Below, piece by piece: positions 16,858-24,743 of a stretch of 64,000 nt of DNA. The DNA lies in NCBI RefSeq assembly GCF_028069655.1, contig NZ_JAMCOS010000001.1, positions 4,060,001 to 4,124,000 on the forward strand, read 5' to 3'. The first letter of the stretch is position 1. Every line of letters begins with the position of its first letter. The position numbers and the translations under genes are program-made. Source of the DNA: Acidovorax sp. NCPPB 4044 (GTDB lineage Bacteria > Pseudomonadota > Gammaproteobacteria > Burkholderiales > Burkholderiaceae_C). Below the pieces are notes generated by a model, which made no database searches, was not told the DNA's origin, and worked only from the letters and a program-made list of their open reading frames with translations.

Positions 16858-18804
16858 ATGAGCGATACCTTTCCCCGACTGCTGCTGCGCCACGCGGCCG
16901 AGCGCCCCCAGGCGGCTGCGCTGCGAGAGAAGGAATACGGCATCTGGCAGACCACCCCGTGGGCGCGGCTCGCGCAGATGGTGGAGCGGCTGGCGGCCGG
17001 GCTGGATGCCGCGGGCCTGGCCCGCGGCGAGCACCTGGTGGTGATCGGTGCGAACCGCCCGCGGCTCTATGCCACCATGCTCGCGGCGCAGTCGCTGGGC
17101 GCGATTCCGGTGCCGCTCTACCAGGACGCGGTGGCCGCCGAGTGCGTGTTCCCGCTCACCAACGCGGAGGTGCGTTTCTGCGTGGTGGAGGACCAGGAGC
17201 AGGTCGACAAGCTGCTGGAGATCCGCGCGCAGTGCCCGGCCATCGCGCAGATCTACTACGACGACCCGCGCGGCCTGCGCAACTACGGCGAGCCGGGCCT
17301 GGGTTCGATCGACGGGCTGCTCGAAGCGGGTGCCCGCATCGCCGACGCCGCGCCGGGCTGGCTCGCGCGGCACGCCGAGACCGTGCAGCCGGACGACGTG
17401 GCCGCGATGTTCTTCACCTCGGGCACCACGGGCAACCCCAAGGGCGTGGTGCACACGCACGCCACGCTGCTCGACCGCGCCACGGCCGGCGCCGAGTTCG
17501 ACCGGCTCACCGCCGCCGAGGACGTGCTGGCCTACCTGCCGCCCGCGTGGATCGGGCAGAACATCTTCAGCTACGCGCAGTGGCTGGCCTGCGGCTACGT
17601 GGTCAACTGCCCGGAATCGGCGGCCACGGTGTCGATCGACCTCAAGGAGATCGGGCCCACCTATTACTTCGCGCCGCCGCGCATCTTCGAGGGCCTGCTC
17701 ACGAGCGTGACCATCCGCATGGAGGATGCGGGCGCGTTCAAGCGCTGGCTGTTCGGCACCTGCATGGCACTGGCGCGCCGCGTGGGCCCGGCGCTGCAGA
17801 GCGGCCAGCCCGTGGGCTGGTGGGACCGGCTGCGCTATGCCGCGGGCGATCTGCTGGTCTACGGCCCGCTGCGCAACACGCTGGGCCTGTCGCGCGTGCG
17901 GGTGGCCTACACGGCCGGCGAGGCGATCGGGCCGGACCTCTTCGCCTTCTACCGCTCGATCGGCATCAACCTCAAGCAGCTCTACGGCTCCACCGAGACG
18001 GCCGTGTTCGTGTGCCTGCAGCCCGACGATGCGGTGCATTCCGACACCGTGGGCGTGCCGATCCGCGGCGTGGAGATCAAGGTGGCCGACAACGGCGAGA
18101 TCCTCGTCAAATCCGCCGGCCTGCTGCGCGGCTACTACAAGAACCCCGAGGCCACGGCCGAGGTGCTCACGGAAGACGGCTGGTACCGCACCAGCGATGC
18201 GGGCTTCCTGGACGCGAGCGGGCAGCTCAAGATCATCGACCGCGTGAAGGACGTGGGCCGCCTGGCCGGCGGCGCGCACGACGGCGCGATGTTCGCGCCC
18301 AAGTACGTGGAGAACAAGCTCAAGTTCTTCCCGCACATCAAGGAGGCGGTGGCGCTGGGCCATGGCCGTGACAAGGCCTGCGCGCTCATCAACATCGACT
18401 TCGAAGCCGTGGGCAACTGGGCCGAGCGGCAGAACCTGCCCTACGCGGGCTACACCGACCTCGCGGCCAAGCCCGAGGTGCTGGCGCTGATCCGCGACTG
18501 CGTGGAGAAGGTGAACGCCGACCTCGCGGCCGACGGCCTGCTGGCGGGCAGCCAGGTGCACCGCTTCCTCGTGCTGCACAAGGAACTGGATGCCGACGAC
18601 GGCGAGCTCACGCGCACCAACAAGGTCCGCCGCGGCTTCATCGCCGACAAATACGCCCCCCTGGTCGATGCGCTCTACGCGGGCCTCCCCGAGCAGTACA
18701 TCGAGACGCAGGTGAAGTTCGAGGACGGGCGCACGGGCCGCGTGAGCGCCACCCTGCGCATTGAGGACGCGAAGACCTTCCCGCCCGTGCGGCAGGCCGC
18801 CTGA
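16858..18804 (+). CDS. AMP-forming long-chain acyl-CoA synthetase-like ligase
   Basis: A 648-residue adenylate-forming enzyme of the FadD/ACSL type. The AMP-binding loop FFTSGTTGNPKGVVHTH (185-201) is intact, as are YGSTETAVF and the GWYRTSDAGFLD-IDRVKD stretch that positions the hinge Asp. It activates a carboxylic acid to acyl-AMP and then acyl-CoA. It is the first gene of a run of seven plus-strand genes with an ABC importer and a second CoA ligase, so it probably activates what the importer brings in. The ATG at 16858 is preceded by GGCAGGA. Chain length and substrate are unknown. Confidence 0.88.
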   Translation: MSDTFPRLLLRHAAERPQAAALREKEYGIWQTTPWARLAQMVERLAAGLDAAGLARGEHLVVIGANRPRLYATMLAAQSLGAIPVPLYQDAVAAECVFPLTNAEVRFCVVEDQEQVDKLLEIRAQCPAIAQIYYDDPRGLRNYGEPGLGSIDGLLEAGARIADAAPGWLARHAETVQPDDVAAMFFTSGTTGNPKGVVHTHATLLDRATAGAEFDRLTAAEDVLAYLPPAWIGQNIFSYAQWLACGYVVNCPESAATVSIDLKEIGPTYYFAPPRIFEGLLTSVTIRMEDAGAFKRWLFGTCMALARRVGPALQSGQPVGWWDRLRYAAGDLLVYGPLRNTLGLSRVRVAYTAGEAIGPDLFAFYRSIGINLKQLYGSTETAVFVCLQPDDAVHSDTVGVPIRGVEIKVADNGEILVKSAGLLRGYYKNPEATAEVLTEDGWYRTSDAGFLDASGQLKIIDRVKDVGRLAGGAHDGAMFAPKYVENKLKFFPHIKEAVALGHGRDKACALINIDFEAVGNWAERQNLPYAGYTDLAAKPEVLALIRDCVEKVNADLAADGLLAGSQVHRFLVLHKELDADDGELTRTNKVRRGFIADKYAPLVDALYAGLPEQYIETQVKFEDGRTGRVSATLRIEDAKTFPPVRQAA

Positions 18805-18844
18805 GGCCCGCGCCCGCACCCGCCGCCGCGAACCGGACAACGCC

Positions 18845-19636
18845 ATGACGACCCCCTCCAAGAAGATCGGCGACGTGATCCTCGACGTGCGCAACATCAG
18901 CCTGCGCTTCGGCGGGGTGAAGGCGCTCACCGACATCTCGTTCGACGTGCGCGAGCACGAGATCCGCTCCATCATCGGCCCCAACGGCGCGGGCAAGAGT
19001 TCGATGCTCAACTGCATCAACGGCGTGTACGCGCCGCAGGAAGGCTCCATCACCTTCCGCGGCAAGACCTTCGCGCACATGAACTCGCGCCAGGTGGCCG
19101 AGATGGGCGTGGCGCGCACCTTCCAGAACCTCGCGCTCTTCAAGGGCATGAGCGTGCTCGACAACATCATGTCGGGCCGCAACCTGAAGATCAGAAGCAA
19201 CCTGCTGATGCAGGCGCTGCGCGTGGGGCCCGCGGTGCGCGAGGAGATCCGCCACCGCGAGGTGGTCGAGCGCATCATCGATTTCCTGGAGATCCAGGCC
19301 TGGCGCAAGGCCCCCGTGGGCCAGCTGCCCTACGGCCTGCAAAAGCGCGTGGACTTGGGCCGCGCGCTCGCCATGGAGCCGCAGGTGCTGCTGCTCGACG
19401 AGCCCATGGCCGGCATGAACGTGGAAGAGAAGCAGGACATGTGCCGCTTCATCCTCGACGTGAACGACGAGTTCGGCACCACCATCGTGCTGATCGAGCA
19501 CGACATGGGCGTGGTGATGGACATCTCCGACCGGGTGGTGGTGCTCGACTACGGCAAGAAGATCGGCGACGGCACGCCCGAGGCCGTGCGCAACAACGAA
19601 GACGTGATCCGCGCCTATCTCGGCGCAACCGCATGA
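18845..19636 (+). CDS. Branched-chain-type ABC transporter ATP-binding protein (LivG-like)
   Basis: A 263-residue cytoplasmic ATPase subunit. Walker A is GPNGAGKSS, followed by the long insert with RTFQNLALFKGMSVLDNIMSG that marks LivG-type subunits. The signature region is degenerate (LPYGLQKRVDLGRAL), Walker B is VLLLDEPMAGMN, and the switch His is in VLIEHDMGVVM. It powers import with the two permeases downstream. The ATG at 18845 begins just before conserved LDVRNISLRFGG; the frame open upstream overlaps the ligase and is not used. It starts 40 nt after the ligase stop. Confidence 0.93.
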   Translation: MTTPSKKIGDVILDVRNISLRFGGVKALTDISFDVREHEIRSIIGPNGAGKSSMLNCINGVYAPQEGSITFRGKTFAHMNSRQVAEMGVARTFQNLALFKGMSVLDNIMSGRNLKIRSNLLMQALRVGPAVREEIRHREVVERIIDFLEIQAWRKAPVGQLPYGLQKRVDLGRALAMEPQVLLLDEPMAGMNVEEKQDMCRFILDVNDEFGTTIVLIEHDMGVVMDISDRVVVLDYGKKIGDGTPEAVRNNEDVIRAYLGATA

Positions 19637-19645
19637 AACACCCCC

Positions 19646-19725
19646 TGAGTCACCTGCGGTGCCTTCCCCCTCCAGGGGGACGACGCCGGTGGCCTGGCCT
19701 GTTCCGCAGCCTTCGGACGGATGGT
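19646..19725 (+). repeat. Intergenic CCCCTGAG...GACGCCGGTGGCC repeat (short copy)
   Basis: Between the ATPase and first permease genes lies CCCCTGAG, CTGCGGTGCCTTCCCCC, GGGGGACGACGCCGGTGGCC and TGGCCTGTTCCGC. The same blocks in the same order recur at 24,430-24,650. It looks like a short copy of a dispersed intergenic element. Confidence 0.55.
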
Positions 19726-19791
19726 GCCATGGCGGTTTCGCAGGCCCCGCATGGCGGTCCACGCCATCAATGACTGATACCAGGAGCCCCC

Positions 19792-20721
19792 ATGGGATTT
19801 TTTCTCGAAACGGTGTTCGGCGGCCTGATGGCCGGCATGCTCTACGCGCTCGTGGCGCTGGGGTTCGTGCTGATCTTCAAGGCCTCGGGCGTGTTCAATT
19901 TCGCGCAGGGCGCGATGGTGCTGTTCGCGGCGCTCGCGATGGCGCGCTTCGCGGAATGGCTGCCGCGCTGGCTGGGCTTCGAGAGCCTGCTGCTGGCCAA
20001 CCTGCTCGCCTTCTGCGCCGCGGTGGCGTGCATGGTGGGCGTGGCCTGGCTCGTGGAGCGGCTCGCGCTGCGCCACCTGGTCAACCAGGAGCCCATCGCG
20101 CTGCTGATGGCCACGCTGGGCATCACCTACTTCCTCGACGGCGCGGGCCAGCTGATCTTCGGCAGCAGCACCTACAAGATCGAAGTGGGCATGCCCAAGG
20201 ACCCGCTGATCGTGCTGGAGAACACCTTCGAGGGCGGCCTGCTGCTCTCCAAGGAGGACCTCTACGCCGCCCTGGTGGCCGCCGCGCTCGTGGGACTGCT
20301 CTCGCTCTTCTTCCAGAAGACGCGCACCGGCCGTGCGCTGCGTGCGGTGGCCGACGACCACCAGGCCGCGCAGTCCATCGGCATCCCGCTCTCGCGCATC
20401 TGGGTGATCGTGTGGTCGGTGGGCGGCATCGTGGCGCTCGTGGCCGGGATCATCTGGGGCAGCAAGCTGGGCGTGCAGTTCTCGATCTCGCTCGTGGCGC
20501 TCAAGGCCTTCCCGGTGGTGATCCTGGGCGGGCTCACTTCGGTGCCCGGCGCCATCGTGGGCGGCCTGCTGATCGGCGTGGGCGAGAAGGTCTCGGAGAT
20601 CTACCTGGGGCCCTTCCTGGGCGGCGGCATCGAGAACTGGTTCGCCTACGTGCTCGCGCTGGCCTTCCTGCTCGTGCGGCCGCAGGGGTTGTTCGGCGAC
20701 AAAATCATCGATCGCGTATGA
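19792..20721 (+). CDS. Branched-chain-type ABC transporter permease (LivH-like)
   Basis: A 309-residue inner-membrane permease with about eight hydrophobic segments. LivH marks are visible: GLMAGMLYALVALGFVLIFKASGVFNFAQGAMV at the start (shown in part: NFAQG loop), the cytoplasmic coupling region RALRAVADDHQAAQSIG, and the C-terminal SVPGAIVGGLLIGVGEK. It pairs with the downstream LivM-like permease to form the channel. GGAG lies 7-8 nt before the ATG. Its end has been altered: DKIIDRV is followed at once by a stop inside a 128-bp duplication/insertion (20699-20845). Confidence 0.92.
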   Translation: MGFFLETVFGGLMAGMLYALVALGFVLIFKASGVFNFAQGAMVLFAALAMARFAEWLPRWLGFESLLLANLLAFCAAVACMVGVAWLVERLALRHLVNQEPIALLMATLGITYFLDGAGQLIFGSSTYKIEVGMPKDPLIVLENTFEGGLLLSKEDLYAALVAAALVGLLSLFFQKTRTGRALRAVADDHQAAQSIGIPLSRIWVIVWSVGGIVALVAGIIWGSKLGVQFSISLVALKAFPVVILGGLTSVPGAIVGGLLIGVGEKVSEIYLGPFLGGGIENWFAYVLALAFLLVRPQGLFGDKIIDRV

Positions 20722-20845
20722 AGTGCGCGCTCGAGAATTTTGCGAAATCGGCACCGGGCTCGCACCGCGAATCCGGTGGGTTCGGCCCTCGGCCGCACCG
20801 TGCGGCCGCAGGCCGTGCCCACGTGTACAAGATCATCGATCGCGT
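20699..20845 (+). repeat. Direct-repeat-bounded insertion between the two permease genes
   Basis: ACAARATCATCGATCGCGT occurs at 20699-20717 and again at 20827-20845 (18 of 19 identical), 128 bp apart. The DNA between carries a strong palindrome, CGGCCGCAC-C-GTGCGGCCG at 20790-20808, with extra CGGCC/GGCCG arms outside it. The first repeat is the end of the LivH-like gene; the second lies in the same codon phase leading directly into the LivM-like leader. Confidence 0.8.
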
Positions 20846-20865
20846 CCGAGAAGGGGGCCACTGCC

Positions 20866-21930
20866 ATGTTCTACCGTGAGAACGGCCAGTTCAAGACCAG
20901 CTACCAGGCCGACCTGGCGCTGTTTCCCGTCGCGCAGGACCGCTGGGCGCTGCTGCTCCTGCTGGCCTTCGCCTTCGTCGGCGTGCCGCTCCTGGGCAGC
21001 GACTATTTCTTCCGCGCCATCGCGGTGCCGTTCCTGATCCTGGCGCTCGCGGCGATCGGGCTCAACATCCTCGTGGGCTACTGCGGGCAGATTTCGCTGG
21101 GCACCGGCGCCTTCATGGCCGTGGGCGCCTACGCGGCCTACAACCTGCAGGTGCGCATCGAGGGCATGCCGCTGCTGATCGCGCTGCTGGGCGGCGGGCT
21201 CTGCGCCACCGTGTTCGGCGTGCTCTTCGGCATCCCGAGCCTGCGCATCCGGGGCCTGTACCTGGCCGTGGCCACGCTGGCCGCGCAGTTCTTCACCGAC
21301 TGGTTCACCAACCGCGTGAAGTGGGTCACCAACGATTCGTCGTCCGGCTCGGTGAGCGTGGGGCCGCTGCAGATCCTGGGCTACGGCATCGACACGCCCG
21401 TGCAGAAATACCTGCTGTGCCTCGCCTTCGTGGCGGTGTTCGCGCTGCTGGCCAAGAACCTCGTGCGCGGCGCGGTGGGCCGCGAGTGGATGGCCATGCG
21501 CGACATGGACGTGGCCGCGGCCGTGATCGGCATCCGCCCGGTGTACGCCAAGCTCAGCGCGTTCGCGGTGAGCAGCTTCATCGTGGGCGTGGCGGGCGGG
21601 CTGTGGGGCTTCGTGCACCTGGGCTCGTGGGAGCCCGCGGCCTTCGGCATCGACCGCTCGTTCCAGCTGCTGTTCATGATCATCATCGGCGGGCTCGGCT
21701 CCATCGCGGGCAGCCTGTTCGGCGCGGCCTTCATCGTGCTGCTGCCGCTGCTGCTCAACTACGTGCCGCACTGGCTGGGGCTGCCGATCTCGACCGGCAC
21801 CGCCACGCACCTGGAGCACATGATCTTCGGCGCGCTGATCGTGTTCTTCCTCATCGTGGAGCCGCACGGCCTCGCGCGGCTGTGGTCCACCGCGCGGCAG
21901 AAGCTGCGCATCTGGCCGTTCCCGCACTGA
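20866..21930 (+). CDS. Branched-chain-type ABC transporter permease (LivM-like)
   Basis: A 354-residue inner-membrane permease with about nine hydrophobic segments. Characteristic LivM stretches are GLNILVGYCGQISLGTGAFMAVGAYAA, here split by eye as GYCGQISLG and GAFMAVGAYAA, then LRIRGLYLAVATLA and the coupling loop REWMAMRDMDVAAAVIGI. The C-terminus has GGLGSIAGSLFGAAFI. The ATG at 20866 follows GAGAAGGGGG. It forms the transmembrane pore with the LivH-like protein. The long upstream open frame covers the inserted palindrome and is not used. Confidence 0.92.
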   Translation: MFYRENGQFKTSYQADLALFPVAQDRWALLLLLAFAFVGVPLLGSDYFFRAIAVPFLILALAAIGLNILVGYCGQISLGTGAFMAVGAYAAYNLQVRIEGMPLLIALLGGGLCATVFGVLFGIPSLRIRGLYLAVATLAAQFFTDWFTNRVKWVTNDSSSGSVSVGPLQILGYGIDTPVQKYLLCLAFVAVFALLAKNLVRGAVGREWMAMRDMDVAAAVIGIRPVYAKLSAFAVSSFIVGVAGGLWGFVHLGSWEPAAFGIDRSFQLLFMIIIGGLGSIAGSLFGAAFIVLLPLLLNYVPHWLGLPISTGTATHLEHMIFGALIVFFLIVEPHGLARLWSTARQKLRIWPFPH

Positions 21931-22003
21931 CGCCCCGCGCGCCCTGTCCAACCCGTTCCCCCAACGCACCACCCGAGTGCCACATCACCCAAGGAGACAT
22001 GCC

Positions 22004-23326
22004 ATGCAACCCAGGAAGATCGCATTGATCGCCGCCGCCATCGCGACCGGCCTCTCGGCGCTCGCGACCGCGCCGCTGGCCCAGGCGCAGGGCGCGGGCG
22101 AGCAGTTCGTGCCGCTGCTCGTCTACCGCACGGGCCAGTTCGCGCCGCTCGGCATTCCATGGGCGGATGGCAAGCAGGACTACCTCAAGCTCGTGAACGC
22201 CCGCGACGGCGGTGTGAACGGCGTCAAGCTCGCCTTCGAGGAATGCGAGACCGCCTACGACGCCGCCAAGGGCGTGGAGTGCTACGAGCGCCTGAAGGGC
22301 AAGGGCGGCGGCGCGGCCGGCTTCGACACGCAGTCCACCGGCATCACCTTCGCCGTGACCGACAAGGCCATCGCGGACAAGATCGTGGTCGAGACTCCCG
22401 GCTACGGCCTGTCGCAGTCGGCCGACGGCACGGTGTTCGAGTGGAACTTCCCGCTGCTGGGCACCTACTGGACCGCTGCCGACGTGATGCTGCAGGACAT
22501 CGCCAAGAAGGAAAAAGGCAACCTCAAGGGCAAGAAGATCGCGCTCGTCTACCACGACAGCCCCTACGGCAAGGAGCCCATCCCGCTGCTGCAAAAGCGC
22601 GCCGAGGCCGACGGCTTCACGCTCACCACCTTCCCCGTCACGCCGCCCGGCGTGGAGCAGAAGTCCACCTGGCTGCAGATCCGCCAGCAAAGGCCCGACT
22701 ACGTGCTGTTCTGGTCGGCCGGCGTGATGACGCCCGCCGGCATCCGCGAGGCGCAGGCGAGCGGCTACCCGCGCGAGAAGATCTACGGCATCTGGTGGGC
22801 CGGCTCCGACCACGACGTGAAGGACATCGGCGCGGGCGCGAAGGGCTACAACGCGATCACCATCCACAACAGCGCCGCGAAGGACAAGGTGCACGACGAC
22901 CTGAAGAAGTTCGTCTACGACAAGGGCCAGGGCACGGGCGCACCCACCGGTGTCGGCACGCTGGCGCACACGCGCGGGATGATGATCTCGATGCTGCAGG
23001 TGGAGGCCATCCGCGCGGCGCAGGAGAAGTACGGCAAGGGCAAGGTGCTCACGCCCGAGCAGATCCGCTGGGGCTTCGAGAACCTCGACCTCACGGCCGA
23101 CAAGCTCAAGGTCCTGGGTTTCGGCGAAGTGATGCGCCCCGTGAAGACCTCGTGCCAGAACCACATGGGCACCGACTGGGCGCGCATCGTGCAGTGGGAC
23201 GGCGCGAAATGGAACATCCAGCCCGACTGGTACCAGGCCGACAAGACCCACATCGACCCACTGGTGAAGGAGTACGCGGCCAAGTACGCCAAGGACAAGA
23301 ACATCAAGCCGCGCAGCTGCTCCTGA
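22004..23326 (+). CDS. Branched-chain-type ABC transporter substrate-binding protein
   Basis: A 440-residue periplasmic binding protein with a signal peptide (MQPRKIALIAAAIATG, cleavage near AQAQG). Mature segments such as PLLVYRTGQFAPLGIPWADG, NGVKLAFEECETAYDAAKGV and KGKKIALVYHDSPYGKEPIPLL fit the Peripla_BP_6 (LivK-type) fold. The ligand is unlikely to be an ordinary amino acid, given the two CoA ligases in the cluster; an aromatic or other organic acid is more likely (inference). AAGGAG lies 7 nt before the ATG at 22004. Confidence 0.88.
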   Translation: MQPRKIALIAAAIATGLSALATAPLAQAQGAGEQFVPLLVYRTGQFAPLGIPWADGKQDYLKLVNARDGGVNGVKLAFEECETAYDAAKGVECYERLKGKGGGAAGFDTQSTGITFAVTDKAIADKIVVETPGYGLSQSADGTVFEWNFPLLGTYWTAADVMLQDIAKKEKGNLKGKKIALVYHDSPYGKEPIPLLQKRAEADGFTLTTFPVTPPGVEQKSTWLQIRQQRPDYVLFWSAGVMTPAGIREAQASGYPREKIYGIWWAGSDHDVKDIGAGAKGYNAITIHNSAAKDKVHDDLKKFVYDKGQGTGAPTGVGTLAHTRGMMISMLQVEAIRAAQEKYGKGKVLTPEQIRWGFENLDLTADKLKVLGFGEVMRPVKTSCQNHMGTDWARIVQWDGAKWNIQPDWYQADKTHIDPLVKEYAAKYAKDKNIKPRSCS

Positions 23327-23454
23327 GCGGGCACCGCCTTGGGCCCCGCTCCGACGTTCCGCCACTCCGCGACCGGGCCCGCACCCGGCGGGGCGCCGGG
23401 ACGGCGGCAGCGGGCACCGGCGCGGCGGGGAATGGAAGCTCAAGCCATTTCGCC

Positions 23455-23501
23455 TCCATGCCGCCGGATCCATTCAATAGTTTGCTATTAATTCAATAGC
23501 A
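23455..23501 (-). repeat. Dispersed GCTATT/AATAGC-CGGCGGCATGGA repeat
   Basis: Minus-strand copy: hairpin TGCTATTGAATTAATAGCA, then ACTATTGAATGGATCC and CGGCGGCATGGA. It lies between the binding-protein and LivF-like genes. Confidence 0.8.
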
Positions 23502-23544
23502 TCCATACACCCCACGGCACAGGCCGCCCCCCCGAGGAAAGCGT

Positions 23545-24420
23545 ATGACCGGACCCGCTCCCGATACCGCGCCGCCGCACTCCGGCGCAGCCGCGCCCTC
23601 CATCGCCGCTGCGGCAGCGGCAGCGCCCCTGCTGGTCGTCAACGGCATCGAGGTGATCTACCACCACGTGATCCTGGTGCTCAAGGGCGTGTCGCTCTCG
23701 GTGCCCGAGGGCGCGGTCGTGGCGCTGCTGGGCGGCAACGGCGCGGGCAAGACCACCACGCTGCGCGCCGTCTCCAACCTGCTCGCGGGCGAGCGCGGCG
23801 AGGTCACCAAGGGCAGCATCGAGCTGCGCGGCGAGCGCATCGAGCGGCTCTCGCCCGCCGCGCTCGTGGACCGCGGCGTGGTGCAGGTGATGGAGGGGCG
23901 CCACTGCTTCGCCCACCTCACCATCGAGGAGAACCTGCTCACCGGCGCCTACACGCGGCGCGACCGCGGCGAGGTGGCCGCCAACCTGGAGAAGGTGTAT
24001 GCCTACTTCCCGCGCCTGAAGACGCGGCGCACCAGCCAGGCCGCCTACACCTCGGGCGGCGAGCAGCAGATGTGCGCCATCGGCCGCGCGCTGATGGCCA
24101 ACCCGCGCATGGTGCTGCTGGACGAGCCCTCCATGGGCCTCGCGCCGCAGATCGTGGAGGAGGTCTTCCACATCGTGCGCGACCTGAACGCCCGGGAGAA
24201 GGTCACCTTCCTGCTGGCCGAGCAGAACACGCACATGGCGCTGAGATACGCCGACTACGGCTACATCCTGGAGAACGGCCGCGTCGTGATGGACGGTGCC
24301 GCCAGCGACCTCGCCAGCAACGAGGACGTGAAGGAGTTCTACCTCGGCATGGGCGGCGGCGAGCGCAAGAGCTTCAAGGACGCCAAGAGCTACAAGCGGC
24401 GCAAGCGCTGGCTGGCCTGA
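23545..24420 (+). CDS. Branched-chain-type ABC transporter ATP-binding protein (LivF-like)
   Basis: A 291-residue ATPase subunit. Walker A is GGNGAGKTTT, the signature is SGGEQQMCAIGRAL, Walker B MVLLDEPSMGLAP, and the switch region LLAEQNTHMAL has Gln where LivG-type subunits have His, as usual for LivF. A 30-residue Ala/Pro-rich leader precedes the domain. The C-terminus has a basic tail (FKDAKSYKRRKRWLA) longer than in amino-acid LivF, seen in importers linked to CoA ligases. GAGGAAAG lies just upstream of the ATG. Confidence 0.92.
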   Translation: MTGPAPDTAPPHSGAAAPSIAAAAAAAPLLVVNGIEVIYHHVILVLKGVSLSVPEGAVVALLGGNGAGKTTTLRAVSNLLAGERGEVTKGSIELRGERIERLSPAALVDRGVVQVMEGRHCFAHLTIEENLLTGAYTRRDRGEVAANLEKVYAYFPRLKTRRTSQAAYTSGGEQQMCAIGRALMANPRMVLLDEPSMGLAPQIVEEVFHIVRDLNAREKVTFLLAEQNTHMALRYADYGYILENGRVVMDGAASDLASNEDVKEFYLGMGGGERKSFKDAKSYKRRKRWLA

Positions 24421-24743
24421 CATGGAAGTCACCCCCCTGAGCGGCTGTGCCGCTTCCCCCCGCTCTCGCCGTACTGCGCACGGCGGGCAGGGTGGAGTGA
24501 GGACCGCGGCTCCATGCCCGCCTGCGCGGGCATGGACGGGACGAACGCCCCCCGACTCTGGCGGGGGGCTGGACGCCGGTGGCCTGGCGAAGCCAGTTCC
24601 ACGGCGTCTGCTGGCTTGGCCTGCTCCGCGGCCATTCGACGGGCGACGCCGCGGCGGTTTCCAGCGCCGTGCGCGGGATTTGTAGCTTGTATGCCCACGC
24701 CGACGATGCCGCTGTTTCTTATGACGATGGATTGCACAACCGC
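24421..24743 (+). repeat. Composite block of intergenic palindromic repeats
   Basis: These ~320 bases hold no gene. They begin with the CCCCCTGAGCGGCTG...CTTCCCCC block also seen at 19646, then a perfect hairpin CCATGCCCGC-CTGC-GCGGGCATGG (24512-24535), then GCCCCCC/GGGGGGC (24547-24569), then GGACGCCGGTGGCC with a GAAGCCAG/CTGGCTT inverted pair. It looks like several REP-like elements accumulated side by side. No good promoter for the ligase gene is visible, so the ligase may depend on read-through. Confidence 0.7.

Noticed and set aside
16858..24420. Amino-acid (leucine/isoleucine/valine) transporter annotation
   Set aside because: The subunits are of that structural class, but both ends of the cluster encode CoA ligases, so I do not assign liv gene names or an amino-acid ligand.
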